From IMG/VR virus record IMGVR_UViG_3300020202_000076, positions 1-64,000 of that record: a DNA stretch of 64,000 nucleotides; one strand, 5' to 3'. The notes under the pieces were generated by a model that worked only from the letters and a program-made list of their open reading frames with translations, made no database searches and was not told the DNA's origin. The stretch comes from a virus. Shown here in pieces: positions 40,863 through 49,495 of this stretch (positions are counted from its first letter, which is position 1; the number at the start of each line of letters is the position of its first letter). The position numbers were made by a program, and so were the translations under genes.

Positions 40863-41059
40863 AGCCACGAGTAGGGCTGTCCCGGCTGCTGCGTGGTCGA
40901 GAAGCCGCGCTTGTTCGAAAACACGTAGGTGATCGGCTGGACCGAATCCTTGGCCCATTTCGGATCGGCCTGGACGACCAGCGACTTCATGTCGCCCGGA
41001 GGCGGCGTGCCGCGCTTGGTGCGGTCGAAGACGCGGTAGACAATGGGAAGGTCGTTCAT
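40859..41059 (-). CDS. Small head-module protein
   Basis: This 66-residue protein (NDLPIVYRVFDRTKRGTPPP, then VQPITYVFSNKRG) is beta-rich and overlaps both neighbours by ATGA-type junctions. It sits beside the HTH gene, and a functional link cannot be judged. Confidence 0.45.
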   Translation of the reverse strand: MNDLPIVYRVFDRTKRGTPPPGDMKSLVVQADPKWAKDSVQPITYVFSNKRGFSTTQQPGQPYSWL

Positions 41060-41436
41060 CGTTCCTCCAATGCCTTCACGCGCCCGTCGATCAGTCGGAC
41101 GGCAGAGCCGAGCGGCGGCAAAGCCTCGGAGAGAGTCGTCGCCGCCTCGGCCTCGGTAACCAGGTCGTCGACCACGGCCGACGGATCGGGCTCGACTTCG
41201 GGGGCCACAACCGGCGCGGCGGGGCGGTAAGGTTTAAGCGCCTCGACGATCCTGAGCGAGTCCTTGGCGATGGAGGAGCGGTCGCTGACCGATTGCCACC
41301 GGCCATGCTCGGCATCGATGTACGTCCAGTCCGCGTCGCTGAATTGACTGGCGAGGGTCGCAGCCTGTGCAGGCGAGAGGTCGTTTCGGTTCTGACGGTA
41401 TGCGGTGAAAGCGGCGCGGAACCCTGCGGGGATCAC
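41056..41436 (-). CDS. Hypothetical protein, GTG start
   Basis: This 126-residue protein (IPAGFRAAFTAYRQNRNDLS) is helical with a Pro-rich middle and a coiled-coil-like end (LTVAEAATTL-type, VRLIDGRVKALEER). GTG 41436 overlaps the methyltransferase stop (GTGA). Confidence 0.5.
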   Translation of the reverse strand: MIPAGFRAAFTAYRQNRNDLSPAQAATLASQFSDADWTYIDAEHGRWQSVSDRSSIAKDSLRIVEALKPYRPAAPVVAPEVEPDPSAVVDDLVTEAEAATTLSEALPPLGSAVRLIDGRVKALEER

Positions 41437-42632
41437 GCCGCCCTCCGCCTGACATGCTCGTGAACCGTTGGAAGAGGCACGATGAACCGCGTGGTCGGAT
41501 GCTTGTCGGCGATCATGGAAGCGTAGCGCCAGGCGAAGACCAGGACGGCGCTTGGCTTGTCCTTCTCCAGCCTGTCGCCCGGGTGGATAGGGATCTCGTA
41601 GCCAGGGCCCTTGAGGAAGGGGGGCTTGTCGGCGGTGTTGTCGTCGTAGAGGCAATGGATGCGGTGCTGAAGGCCGAGCTGATGCAGGAGGGCTACCGTG
41701 CCGACGGAGGCGCCGTAGCCGGCGATGGTCTTGCCCTCGCGGTCGATCAGGCGATGGACGGCGGCGCGGAGGTTTTCGATGCGCTCGGCGAAGCCTGAGA
41801 GCGCGGCCTGGACATTCACCGTCCGACTTTCATGTGGCGAATGCTGGAACGCCCGCCCGCGACCGATAGAGACACGGATTGAGCCGCCCTTGGTATCGAC
41901 GCGGTCAGTACGACTAAGCCCCATCGCGCGCTGGGCGAAGTGCGCGCCGAGAGGATTGATCGCGAAATAGCTCACATGCTCCGGATAGATCGTATCCAGC
42001 AGCATCTTCTCGAACACGTCCGGGCCGTATTGCGTTTCGAAGACCAGGGCGCCGTCGGTGCTCAGCAGGGTTTCGACCCCCTCGGTGAAGACGCTCAGAT
42101 CCTCAAGGTTCGCCAGCACGTTGTTGGCGATGATCAGATCGGCCGGGCCTTCGGTCGCCAGGATCTCCCGGGCAATTCCCGCCCCGAAGAAGCTTGAGAG
42201 CGTCGGAATGCCCGAGGCCGTCGCTTCCCGTGCGATCTTTGTCGCGGGGTCCACACCCAGAACCCGCAATCCCTTTTCCTTGAAGCAGTGCAGCAGAGAG
42301 CCATCGTTGCTGCCCACCTCGACAACCAGATCCCCGGTCTTCAGGTCGTGCCGATCGATCAGCGTCCGGGCCAGCTCGCGGAAGTGGTCGACCAGACCGG
42401 GGGAGGATGAGGTCCGATAGACATAGGTGCCGTAGTTGAACTCGGGGTCCAGCATGTGGCTGGTCTGGACGTGCCCGCATTCCTTGCAGAGCATGAGGTT
42501 GAGCGGGACCATCTCGAACACGTCGGACTTGAGGTTAGGCGATGTCGCCGGCATGGGCTTCATCGGCACGGCAAGATCCAGATCGGTGGAGCGGCAGAGA
42601 ACGCAGTGGGTGATGGGGCGATGGACGGTCAT
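41433..42632 (-). CDS. Sugar C-methyltransferase-type enzyme
   Basis: This 399-residue protein has the three-part structure of nucleotide-sugar C-methyltransferases. First comes an N-terminal zinc site (THCVLCRSTDLDLAV with CKECGHVQ). A SAM domain follows (VVEVGSNDGSLLHCFKEKGL, VLGVDPATKI). The C-terminal domain has IAGYGASVGTVALLHQL. The substrate would be a deoxysugar linked to a nucleotide. It stands in a sugar-modification block between head genes and terminase. Confidence 0.75.
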   Translation of the reverse strand: MTVHRPITHCVLCRSTDLDLAVPMKPMPATSPNLKSDVFEMVPLNLMLCKECGHVQTSHMLDPEFNYGTYVYRTSSSPGLVDHFRELARTLIDRHDLKTGDLVVEVGSNDGSLLHCFKEKGLRVLGVDPATKIAREATASGIPTLSSFFGAGIAREILATEGPADLIIANNVLANLEDLSVFTEGVETLLSTDGALVFETQYGPDVFEKMLLDTIYPEHVSYFAINPLGAHFAQRAMGLSRTDRVDTKGGSIRVSIGRGRAFQHSPHESRTVNVQAALSGFAERIENLRAAVHRLIDREGKTIAGYGASVGTVALLHQLGLQHRIHCLYDDNTADKPPFLKGPGYEIPIHPGDRLEKDKPSAVLVFAWRYASMIADKHPTTRFIVPLPTVHEHVRRRAA

Positions 42633-42880
42633 CTGGCCCTCTTGATGTAGGGGCGCAGCCGCCACGCGACGAAGTTGTCTCGTGCGCGCCGAAACCCCTC
42701 AAGAAGCAAGAGCGGTCCGAGACCACAGGCTGCGCCCATGCCAACAAGAGCAAAGGCCGCGATCCAGTAAGGCACGCCATCGACTAGGCTCATCTGCCAA
42801 GCCGATAGCCCGAAGAAGGCGAGTGTCAGCGCCATCTGGACGGCCAATCTCCAACCCTTCGTCTGTCCGGCGAGGATCAC
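42629..42880 (-). CDS. Small inner-membrane protein
   Basis: This 83-residue protein has two transmembrane segments (LAVQMALTLAFFGLSAWQMSL and WIAAFALVGMGAACGLGPLLL) and a basic C-terminus. GTG 42880 overlaps the GT2 stop. It could anchor the sugar enzymes or act in lipid-linked sugar transfer. Confidence 0.5.
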   Translation of the reverse strand: MILAGQTKGWRLAVQMALTLAFFGLSAWQMSLVDGVPYWIAAFALVGMGAACGLGPLLLLEGFRRARDNFVAWRLRPYIKRAR

Positions 42881-43797
42881 GCAGCCACCCTTTCTTCCCG
42901 CTTCATCTCGTCGAGCTTGTGCCGGGCCTGCGCCCATCCGAGGGCGTGCTCGATCAGCCCGCTGTAGAGCCCTTCCCGCGCCTTCTGCGGCCAGGTCTTC
43001 TCATCCATCTGCGATGCACGATGGAACATGCGCGCCAGCGTGCGGCTGATGTCGCACCAGATCCGCTCCTCCAGGATCTGCTTCTCCAGGGCCGTGCTCG
43101 CCGCCCTCAACTGCCCTTCCAGCCCCGCATTGCCGGCATCCACATGCTTGACGTGGCAGGCCAAAGGCTCGGCGATGACGAACAGCCCGTCCCGGCACGT
43201 GGCGAAGTAAGGCAGCCACACATCGGGGATCACGTCGTCGATGAGCGGAAACTCTTCGAACAGTTCACGCTTCCATGCGCAAGAGCACGATCCCCCGACC
43301 CGATCGGAGATCACCCGGGACGGATCGACGAAGCCCGTCTCCTTGGGCCATATCGTCTGCTGCACCATCTCCCCTGGGCCCGGCATCGGATTGTCAGGCG
43401 TGGTGAACAGGCAGTGCGTCCCGACATAGGAGGCGCCGGATATGCGGAAGGCCTCGACCACCCGCTCGACTCGATTGGGAAAGTTCAGGTCGTCCGCCCC
43501 AAGCGTGAGGTAGATGTCCGCCTCGACCTGCCTGTGTATCCACCGGAGATGCGCGTTGAGCCCGGCCAGCCCGTAGGCCGTGCGGTCGGGGCAGTCGTAG
43601 ACGACGACGTGATGCTTGTGCTGCTTGCCGACCAGGATTTCCTTGACGGCATCCATGGTGCCGTCGGTCGAGCCCTGATCCGATACGACGATGGACAGGC
43701 CCCGGTAGGTCTGCGCGAGGGCCGACTTCAACGCCTCGCCTATATGTTTCGCTTTGTTACGGGCAGGAATGACGAGCGCGACGCGCGGATCAGGCAT
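42877..43797 (-). CDS. Family 2 glycosyltransferase (GT-A fold)
   Basis: This 306-residue protein starts RVALVIPARNKAKHIGEAL, with VVSDQGSTDGTMDAV and the metal-binding region IYLTLGADDLNFPNRV. These are hallmarks of GT2. It would transfer a sugar from a nucleotide donor to an unknown acceptor. It lies next to terminase, away from any recognisable polysaccharide operon. Confidence 0.8.
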   Translation of the reverse strand: MPDPRVALVIPARNKAKHIGEALKSALAQTYRGLSIVVSDQGSTDGTMDAVKEILVGKQHKHHVVVYDCPDRTAYGLAGLNAHLRWIHRQVEADIYLTLGADDLNFPNRVERVVEAFRISGASYVGTHCLFTTPDNPMPGPGEMVQQTIWPKETGFVDPSRVISDRVGGSCSCAWKRELFEEFPLIDDVIPDVWLPYFATCRDGLFVIAEPLACHVKHVDAGNAGLEGQLRAASTALEKQILEERIWCDISRTLARMFHRASQMDEKTWPQKAREGLYSGLIEHALGWAQARHKLDEMKREERVAA

Positions 43798-43806
43798 ACG
43801 TCCCCT

Positions 43807-45330
43807 CTAGTGATCCCACCGTGTCTCCGGCGTGTACGACTGCTGCACGTTACGGGCAGAGCCTTGAGCGAAGGTCAGAACGAAGGCGTCCCCGAGGTCA
43901 GGTGACCGCAGGCCCCGCTTCTCCATCTCGTCCTTGCTCTCGACCTTCTTTCGCTCCCGCCCCGAGGTGTAGCTGTATCGGGGGGCGGTAAGCTCGGCGA
44001 TCAGCGGCTCGTCCTGGACGATCGACACGTCCTTGGCCTCGAACCACTCCCTTGCGGCAAACCACAGCTCGTCCCTGAGACGCGGATAGGTCTCCTTCGC
44101 GGACGATCCTTCCGCCGCATTCACCCCGACCACAGGCAGCCCCAGCTCGGTGAGCCGGTCGACCACACCGGCCCCCAGGCCGATGACATCGACGAAGATC
44201 ACCTCGGGCTTGTCCTCGGCCTCTAGATACTCCTGATGAACCCGACCGGCGGTCTGCATCGTGTCCAGGCCGGACCACGCCGCCACCCTCTCGGTCAGCG
44301 CATTGCCCTGGCGCTTGGCCAAGGCGCAGCGGTCTCCACCGAAGCGGGCAACGTCCAGGCCCCAGACCACGCGGCCCGTCGGCTTGACCTTGCGGTTGAT
44401 CGCCGCCCTCACCAGGGGAGAGGGAATCACGCTCCGCTTGTTCGATGCCTCGAAGGCCTCTTCCGGTGTCGCCGGGTACTCCCGGCGGAAGCTCTCTTCG
44501 CCTTCCTCGCCACCACCAAGATCCGCAATCTTGGCGCGGCGCCAGGCGATCTGGCCGTCCGTCAGCCCACCGCAGAGGGCCGAATACTCAACCTCGTCCT
44601 TGTCCTGCGCGAACCCCTTGTCGACCGGATGGCTGTATTCGGTCTGGAGATACCAGGGCACGAAGATGGCGATGAAGCCGCCCTCGCCCCGTACCGCCGA
44701 CTGCCAACGGCCGTGGAAGAAATCCCCCGGACCGTCCGACGTGCTCTCCAGGATCGCTTCGGTCCCCGGCTCATCGGGGATGGCTTGGAGGATTCCCGCC
44801 GCATGGGTTGAGGCGAAGGGCCAGAAGGCGACCTCGGACCCGTGGAAGAACTGGATCGTCTGCGACCGCCCAACGGCCTTGGTCCCTGCCGTGCCGACCT
44901 TGTAGCCCGAGTCCAGCTTGTCGAAGTGAAGCTCTTTCGCATTCGCTGCGCCCGTTGAGGGCTTGACCACATCCGGGCAGTGCTCGTGATAGCGCTCGGC
45001 CATCTCGAACAGGTTGTCCGTCGCCTCCTGCTCATGCGTGAGGATGAAGGCCCTGACGCCGTAACGGTGAGAAACCTTCCAGTAGAAGCGGCCCTCAACG
45101 TAGGTGGAGCAACCCTGTTGCCGCCCCTTGAGGATGATCGCCCGGACCTTGCCGGTCTCCTTGAGCTGCGCCTCGATCCTGTCGTGGATCAGCCGTTGCG
45201 CCGAGTTGAGCGTTAGAGGCTCGATCGCCCCCGACTTGGTGCGGATGCGAAGGCATTTGCTGGCGTAGTGAACGAAGTCGTCCTTGAGACGCTGGCGGAT
45301 GGCCAGCTCCTCGGACTCATCGAAGGGCAC
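43807..45330 (-). CDS. Terminase large subunit
   Basis: This 507-residue protein has a Walker A-like P-loop (LKGRQQGCST, residues 67-76), a Walker B-like region near GSEVAFWPF, and an RNase H-type nuclease domain with Asp residues in VVWGLDVARFGGD, VIFVDVIGLGAGVVD and SPDLGDAFVL. It drives DNA packaging and cuts the concatemer. Confidence 0.9.
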   Translation of the reverse strand: MPFDESEELAIRQRLKDDFVHYASKCLRIRTKSGAIEPLTLNSAQRLIHDRIEAQLKETGKVRAIILKGRQQGCSTYVEGRFYWKVSHRYGVRAFILTHEQEATDNLFEMAERYHEHCPDVVKPSTGAANAKELHFDKLDSGYKVGTAGTKAVGRSQTIQFFHGSEVAFWPFASTHAAGILQAIPDEPGTEAILESTSDGPGDFFHGRWQSAVRGEGGFIAIFVPWYLQTEYSHPVDKGFAQDKDEVEYSALCGGLTDGQIAWRRAKIADLGGGEEGEESFRREYPATPEEAFEASNKRSVIPSPLVRAAINRKVKPTGRVVWGLDVARFGGDRCALAKRQGNALTERVAAWSGLDTMQTAGRVHQEYLEAEDKPEVIFVDVIGLGAGVVDRLTELGLPVVGVNAAEGSSAKETYPRLRDELWFAAREWFEAKDVSIVQDEPLIAELTAPRYSYTSGRERKKVESKDEMEKRGLRSPDLGDAFVLTFAQGSARNVQQSYTPETRWDH

Positions 45331-45574
45331 GCAGCTTGTCCTCGTGCGTGACGGTCAGGTCGCCAGTGATCTGCGTGGGCAAGACCTTGCCGAGCAGCGT
45401 GCAGAAGACTGCGGGATTCTCCCGGGCCACCGTGTTGAGGTACGCCTCGCCGCCAACCTGGGTGAAGGCGTTGAGGATCGCGGTCTTGAGGTCGGCAGTG
45501 ATCTTGTTGACCGAGCCCTTGGGCCGCCCTTTGCCGGCATTCCCCCTATTCGGGCCTAGTTTACGCTCAGCCAT
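45317..45574 (-). CDS. Terminase small subunit-like protein
   Basis: This 85-residue protein has a basic GNAGKGRPKGSVNKIT start, then helices (LKTAILNAFTQVGGEAYL, VFCTLLGKVLP). It overlaps the large-subunit gene by 14 bases. The size and position suit a small terminase that marks pac or cos DNA. Confidence 0.65.
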   Translation of the reverse strand: MAERKLGPNRGNAGKGRPKGSVNKITADLKTAILNAFTQVGGEAYLNTVARENPAVFCTLLGKVLPTQITGDLTVTHEDKLRALR

Positions 45575-45620
45575 ATACGCCCAAGCCACGCCCCTTGCGG
45601 GGTAGCAGCCCTCTATCGGT

Positions 45621-45812
45621 TCACTCGCGCTCGGATGGCCGCGACATGTGCGGCCGAAGCTTCTCGCGGATCTGGAGATATTCCGTGTGGCCACACTTCT
45701 CGCAGACATGGCTGAGGAAGTCGGCGTCGTGGAGATAGCGCACAACCTCAACCGATCCGTCCTGCATCGGGATCTGGGCGATGGGGCCGGTCACCCCACA
45801 CAACGTTTCCAT
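45621..45812 (-). CDS. Small CxxC protein
   Basis: This 63-residue protein has HVCEKCGHTEYLQI, a zinc-ribbon half, and otherwise beta-rich sequence. It is separated from the small terminase by 46 bases. Function is unknown. Confidence 0.5.
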   Translation of the reverse strand: METLCGVTGPIAQIPMQDGSVEVVRYLHDADFLSHVCEKCGHTEYLQIREKLRPHMSRPSERE

Positions 45813-45818
45813 GCCGCG

Positions 45819-46067
45819 CTATCGGTTCTCTTCGTACCCGTAATCGAGCTTGCGACGGTAGCCGTAGCCCGGAGAGCCGGACCCGCTCGCGCCGGCACTC
45901 ACATCCTCGGCGCCGAGCTGACGGGCACGATCATGGGTGAAGAAGCTGTCGGTGCTCTCATGAGCCGACCCCATGCGCCGCTGATAGTCGGGCGCCGCAA
46001 CCACGGGGACGGATTGCTTGGACGGCCAGTCAAGGACGGCCGGGCCGTCGACATCGCGGACTTTCAT
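45819..46067 (-). CDS. Small hydrophilic protein
   Basis: This 82-residue protein (KVRDVDGPAVLDWPSKQSV) becomes Gly/Ser/Tyr-rich at the C-terminus (GSGSPGYGYRRKLDYGYEE). ATG 46067 is chosen over upstream starts. It is likely flexible; the role is unknown. Confidence 0.45.
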   Translation of the reverse strand: MKVRDVDGPAVLDWPSKQSVPVVAAPDYQRRMGSAHESTDSFFTHDRARQLGAEDVSAGASGSGSPGYGYRRKLDYGYEENR

Positions 46068-46166
46068 GGGCGGGGCTCCCAAAGCAAAAACCCGCCGCGG
46101 ATGGTTCCGGGCGGGCGCAGAAATCGTATTCTGAGCGGTAGTCAATACCAGCAATCGGGCTAGGCG

Positions 46167-46373
46167 TCAACCATTCGCTTCCACATTTCGTCGGTATGTC
46201 TCCAGCACCTCAGGCAGATCGTTGCCATGAATGCCGATGAGCGCGAACTCGATATCGAAACACCTGATGCACAGGTCATAAGACCGATGAGGGGAATAGA
46301 CGCCGCTTTCGCCGATCTCGCTCTCCCACTCCAGATCCTTGGAGCATCCGGCGCAGTGGCGATTGCGCGGCAT
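46167..46373 (-). CDS. Small zinc-binding protein
   Basis: This 68-residue protein has RHCAGCSKDLEWE and RSYDLCIRCFDIEF, two CxxC pairs suited to one zinc. ATG 46373 overlaps the upstream stop (ATGA). Confidence 0.55.
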   Translation of the reverse strand: MPRNRHCAGCSKDLEWESEIGESGVYSPHRSYDLCIRCFDIEFALIGIHGNDLPEVLETYRRNVEANG

Positions 46374-46879
46374 CACGCCACCCAATCCAGGTTTCGCGGC
46401 AGCGGCGTCGCTTTCCTGATCCGCGCGTAGGCCTGCAGAGCCTCGGCAACCATCCTCGATGGAAGATCAAACTCGATCGTGCCGTCAGCGAATTTCTGGC
46501 CCCAGCCCGGCGGTTCGCCATCCACCACCATGTCGAGCAAACGGGAGAGGACGTTATGGCCCCATCCCTGCGTCCAGGGGAGATAGCGGTTGGCGTGTAT
46601 CCAGGCAATCTCGGGATTCATCACCGCCCGACCACCCTCGCCTCGCGCCTTGGTCAGAAGGCTTCCGGCGACGGCCATGTAGACCTTGCGGATCTCCAGG
46701 GCTCCGTCCCGTGCAGCGTCGTCGATCAGACCCTCGGTGTGCATGATCACCAGAGGGTCCGGCTGAAGCTTCGCTAGGGTCTCTGGCGTAGGCCCCACCC
46801 TGTCGGACACCTTGACGGCCTCGCGCTTCGCCTTCTTGCCCTTACGCTTCGGCATCCAGACCTCGGTCGCTAGTTGCAT
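46373..46879 (-). CDS. Hypothetical early protein
   Basis: This 168-residue protein has a strongly basic start (PKRKGKKAKREAVKV), a helical middle (EIRKVYMAVAGSLLTKARG) and a C-terminal helix. ATG 46879 or 46855 may be the start. A DNA- or RNA-binding role is possible. Confidence 0.5.
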   Translation of the reverse strand: MQLATEVWMPKRKGKKAKREAVKVSDRVGPTPETLAKLQPDPLVIMHTEGLIDDAARDGALEIRKVYMAVAGSLLTKARGEGGRAVMNPEIAWIHANRYLPWTQGWGHNVLSRLLDMVVDGEPPGWGQKFADGTIEFDLPSRMVAEALQAYARIRKATPLPRNLDWVA

Positions 46880-46888
46880 GGTCGATCC

Positions 46889-47149
46889 TCACGGCAGCCT
46901 CAGTTGTCCCTCTGGGAGCTTCTGTCCCGATGCGTGGAAGCGGGCGTATTCGAGTTCTCGATATGCGTTCTGCAGGGCTATGGCGTCGTTGATGTCCAGG
47001 GCGCCCCAGAGTCGGGAACGGTTCTTCATCACCTGGTCCAAGGCCTTGAGCGTGTTGTGTTCAGCAAGAGCAAGGTTGGTCAGCATCTCGACCTGAGAGC
47101 CGTCTCGCATGGTCAGGGTTTCGGTCTTGGGGGGCTGAACGTCTGTCAT
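46889..47149 (-). CDS. Small helical protein
   Basis: This 86-residue protein is mostly one helix pair (EMLTNLALAEHNTLKALDQV, DAIALQNAYRELEYARFHA). It is coupled to the next gene by ATGA. Confidence 0.5.
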   Translation of the reverse strand: MTDVQPPKTETLTMRDGSQVEMLTNLALAEHNTLKALDQVMKNRSRLWGALDINDAIALQNAYRELEYARFHASGQKLPEGQLRLP

Positions 47150-47334
47150 CGAGCCTTGCGAGACCCCGTTTCGGCCAGGTATTCGCCGCACCAGTAGATT
47201 GTCGAGTTCACGACAGCCTGCGGAAAGCGCACACACTGGACGCGCGGGTATTCCACACCCTCGAAGGGACCGTGAAGGATTTCCTTCGGAGGCCACGGCC
47301 TCGCCCATTTGCAGGTTTCGCAGCTCTCCGTCAC
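47146..47334 (-). CDS. Small Cys-rich protein, GTG start
   Basis: This 62-residue protein contains SCETCKWARPWPP, RVQCVRFP and YWCGEY, five spaced Cys typical of a small zinc or Fe-S-like fold. GTG 47334 overlaps the upstream stop. Confidence 0.55.
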   Translation of the reverse strand: MTESCETCKWARPWPPKEILHGPFEGVEYPRVQCVRFPQAVVNSTIYWCGEYLAETGSRKAR

Positions 47335-47759
47335 TTCGCGCTCTCGTAAAGGGCGCGCAGATCGGTCATTTTGACGACCAGCCCACTGTCGCGCGGGTCT
47401 TCGCCTAGTCGCGGCCCCGCATGCCTTGAGGCAAGCTTCTCGATCTTCTCCATCCATTCGGAGTCGCGGGCGCGAACCCCTGAGCAAAACACATCCATTG
47501 AACTCACAATGGGAACCGCGTTCCGCCATGCCGTGTCGTAGCATTCCGCCGCCGTGCGCAGCCTCGGCTTGTCTAGAGCCGCACGCTCGGCTTCGGCGAA
47601 CTTGATCGCGTCGTTTGCTGCCAGAAGGTCGCTTGCGCTCACAATGTCGACCGGGTTCATGTGGACCTTGCCGAGCCCGGCCGCCCATCGAGCGAGCACC
47701 CTAAGCGCCCTCTCCTTCGCCTCTTGTACCCTGATGTCTGCTGTGGTGGTGGATGTCAT
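47331..47759 (-). CDS. Early-region hypothetical protein
   Basis: This 142-residue protein is helical (VQEAKERALRVLARWAAGLG, AIKFAEAERAALDKPRL) with a basic region. It resembles uncharacterised early phage proteins. Confidence 0.5.
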   Translation of the reverse strand: MTSTTTADIRVQEAKERALRVLARWAAGLGKVHMNPVDIVSASDLLAANDAIKFAEAERAALDKPRLRTAAECYDTAWRNAVPIVSSMDVFCSGVRARDSEWMEKIEKLASRHAGPRLGEDPRDSGLVVKMTDLRALYESAK

Positions 47760-47808
47760 GGTGAGGTCTTTCGATGGGTCTTATGTGGAGGGTTCTTGAG
47801 AGCAACCG

Positions 47809-48213
47809 TCACCGAGCACTGTCAGCGGGCATCGTAATCGTCATCGGCTCGCGCACGGCGTCAGTCACCGAAAGCCAGTGGGCGGCAGACTCATCGCCAG
47901 CAAGCGGCGCGGGCGTTCCGTCATCGTTCATCGCGCCCCGGAAGCTCTTCGGCTCAAGGCCGATTGCGACGCGCAGGTGATCGACCAGCACCTCGCACAT
48001 GCGCTCACACTCGATGCCGCCAGCCGGCAGCGAGCCCAAGATCGTGTCGGGCGCGTGTCCGCTTAGCAGGTTGATCGCGCCGATGATCGCGCGGCGCATC
48101 TTGATCTCGCTCGATTCCTGATCCGCAATCATCGCTCTGATCTCCGGTGAATTGAGGCCTTCGATGGTGCGCCGCATAACCTCAGCGCAGTCTTCCGTGC
48201 TCCAGTCGCTCAT
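47809..48213 (-). CDS. Early-region helical protein
   Basis: This 134-residue protein has MRRAIIGAINLLSG and CEVLVDHLRVAIG, shared in pattern with the 12286-12606 product, and a Cys-containing start. Function is unknown. Confidence 0.5.
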   Translation of the reverse strand: MSDWSTEDCAEVMRRTIEGLNSPEIRAMIADQESSEIKMRRAIIGAINLLSGHAPDTILGSLPAGGIECERMCEVLVDHLRVAIGLEPKSFRGAMNDDGTPAPLAGDESAAHWLSVTDAVREPMTITMPADSAR

Positions 48214-48214
48214 C

Positions 48215-48451
48215 TCAGCCTCCCCACATCCATCGCCAGCGTCGATACCAGGGCTCGGGCGCGGGACCGACCGCAGCGTCGTAGACCTTCCTCGGACGAG
48301 GCCCAGGCCGATCAGACCAACCGCCCGTCGCGCAGCACCGCTTGCTGGTTCGGCTTCCAGCCCGGGCAGACGCGCCGCTCGGTATCGCCACCAGAGCAAG
48401 GCTTATCGCCGCGCACCCCAGAAGCGACGCAAGCAACGATCTCCTCCTCAT
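48215..48451 (-). CDS. Small exported protein
   Basis: This 78-residue protein has a signal peptide (SLLASLLGCAAISLALVAI) and a mature part with Arg/Trp-rich ending WYRRWRWMWGG. It may be a small envelope protein or a lipoprotein-like moron product. Confidence 0.5.
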   Translation of the reverse strand: MRRRSLLASLLGCAAISLALVAIPSGASARAGSRTSKRCCATGGWSDRPGPRPRKVYDAAVGPAPEPWYRRWRWMWGG

Positions 48452-48504
48452 CGCCCCTCTCCGTTGGTTGCCAAGGTCTCCGCGAGCGGAGCGAGCCACC
48501 TCAC
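48448..48504 (-). CDS. 18-codon coupled ORF
   Basis: This short GTG frame (RWLAPLAETLATNGEG) overlaps the upstream stop by GTGA and the downstream start by ATGA. That double coupling is the only support. It could be a translation bridge. Confidence 0.25.
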   Translation of the reverse strand: MRWLAPLAETLATNGEGR

Positions 48505-48728
48505 GCTGCCTTCCTCTTCCTTGGCAGCCGGTAGCGTGCCACTCGCTTTCCGGACTCCACCTCCACCATGGTCTTCTCGATCGGGTGCTTGTCCTTTCGG
48601 AGGTCGTAGATCCTTCCGCTCAACCTGAGACACCCGTACAGCCTCAAAGCCTCCAACGAGGTGATCGTCTTCCCCCGCTTCAGATGCGCGAGGATCGCTG
48701 CGGATTGTGTTTCGTTCGTCGCCATCAC
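48501..48728 (-). CDS. Helix-turn-helix protein
   Basis: This 75-residue protein has the widespread phage winged-helix pattern: TQSAAILAHLKRGKTITSLEA, LYGCLRLSGRIYDLRKDK, then MVEVESGKRVARYRL. It is likely a small DNA-binding regulator or replication accessory. Confidence 0.7.
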   Translation of the reverse strand: MMATNETQSAAILAHLKRGKTITSLEALRLYGCLRLSGRIYDLRKDKHPIEKTMVEVESGKRVARYRLPRKRKAA

Positions 48729-48742
48729 AGGCCCCTCTCTGG

Positions 48743-49495
48743 TTACGCCGCCTTCGGCACTTCGCTCGCAATCGCCACGAGATCGGCAAAGGCGGACGTT
48801 CCGCGCCTCTCAGCCGACCGCATCGCCCCCTGCATCCGCTCCGCGAACTCCTGACGCTCGCCGACCTGAGCAGCGATCTGCCAAGCCTGATTGACCTCGA
48901 AGCCGTGGCTTTGCATGCGCTGGACGATGCGAGCCCAGTCGATGCCGACAAGGTCCGTGATCCGCCGAGCGCGAGGCGCAGCCGAGCGTCGGGACCGAGA
49001 ATCCAATTCAGAGGTTTTAAAATCTCTTGGTCTGGTATCTGGCCTCTGGCTTCTGGCCTCTCGGTCGCGCGCGTCGCGAGACTTATCCGTCGGGTTATCC
49101 GGTTTTGGCGGCGGGGGGTTATCCGACCCCTTATCCAAAAGGCGGGGGTTGCCGCCGCTCGCTCCGTTCGCTTGGTTGACCGCCCGGCGATGCGCGTCAC
49201 GGACCATGCGCCGGCTGATCCAGACGCCATCTTTGATCGTGGCTACTCCGGCGCCCTCAAGCTCATCGAGCGCCTTCCTGACGAGCCCTGTGGGCGCCCC
49301 GACCTGTACCGCGATCTGCGGAAGTGTCGGCGCTTTGCCGTTGATCAGCAGATGGCCATAGGGCGTCGCCTCGTGCATGAGGCAGAGCATTTCCATCCAG
49401 AGGCCGCGCGCCGCCAGGCTGCACAGGCGTAGCTCTTTGTTGGCTCGCCAATCGGCCCAGTAAAATTTCGACCAGGGCTCGCGCTTGTCGATCAT
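48743..49495 (-). CDS. Phage replication-initiator-like protein
   Basis: This 250-residue protein begins KREPWSKFYWADWRANKELRL, then PTLPQIAVQVGAPTGLVRKA (a winged helix) and ISRRMVRDAHRRAVNQ. A disordered basic linker and a helical C-terminus follow. It resembles phage replisome organisers. ATG 49495 overlaps the upstream stop. Confidence 0.65.
   Translation of the reverse strand: MIDKREPWSKFYWADWRANKELRLCSLAARGLWMEMLCLMHEATPYGHLLINGKAPTLPQIAVQVGAPTGLVRKALDELEGAGVATIKDGVWISRRMVRDAHRRAVNQANGASGGNPRLLDKGSDNPPPPKPDNPTDKSRDARDREARSQRPDTRPRDFKTSELDSRSRRSAAPRARRITDLVGIDWARIVQRMQSHGFEVNQAWQIAAQVGERQEFAERMQGAMRSAERRGTSAFADLVAIASEVPKAA

Noticed and set aside
40650-41059. Toxin-antitoxin pair formed by the HTH protein and its 66-residue neighbour
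   Set aside because: The neighbour shows no toxin motif and the gene pair is part of a long co-translated virion series.
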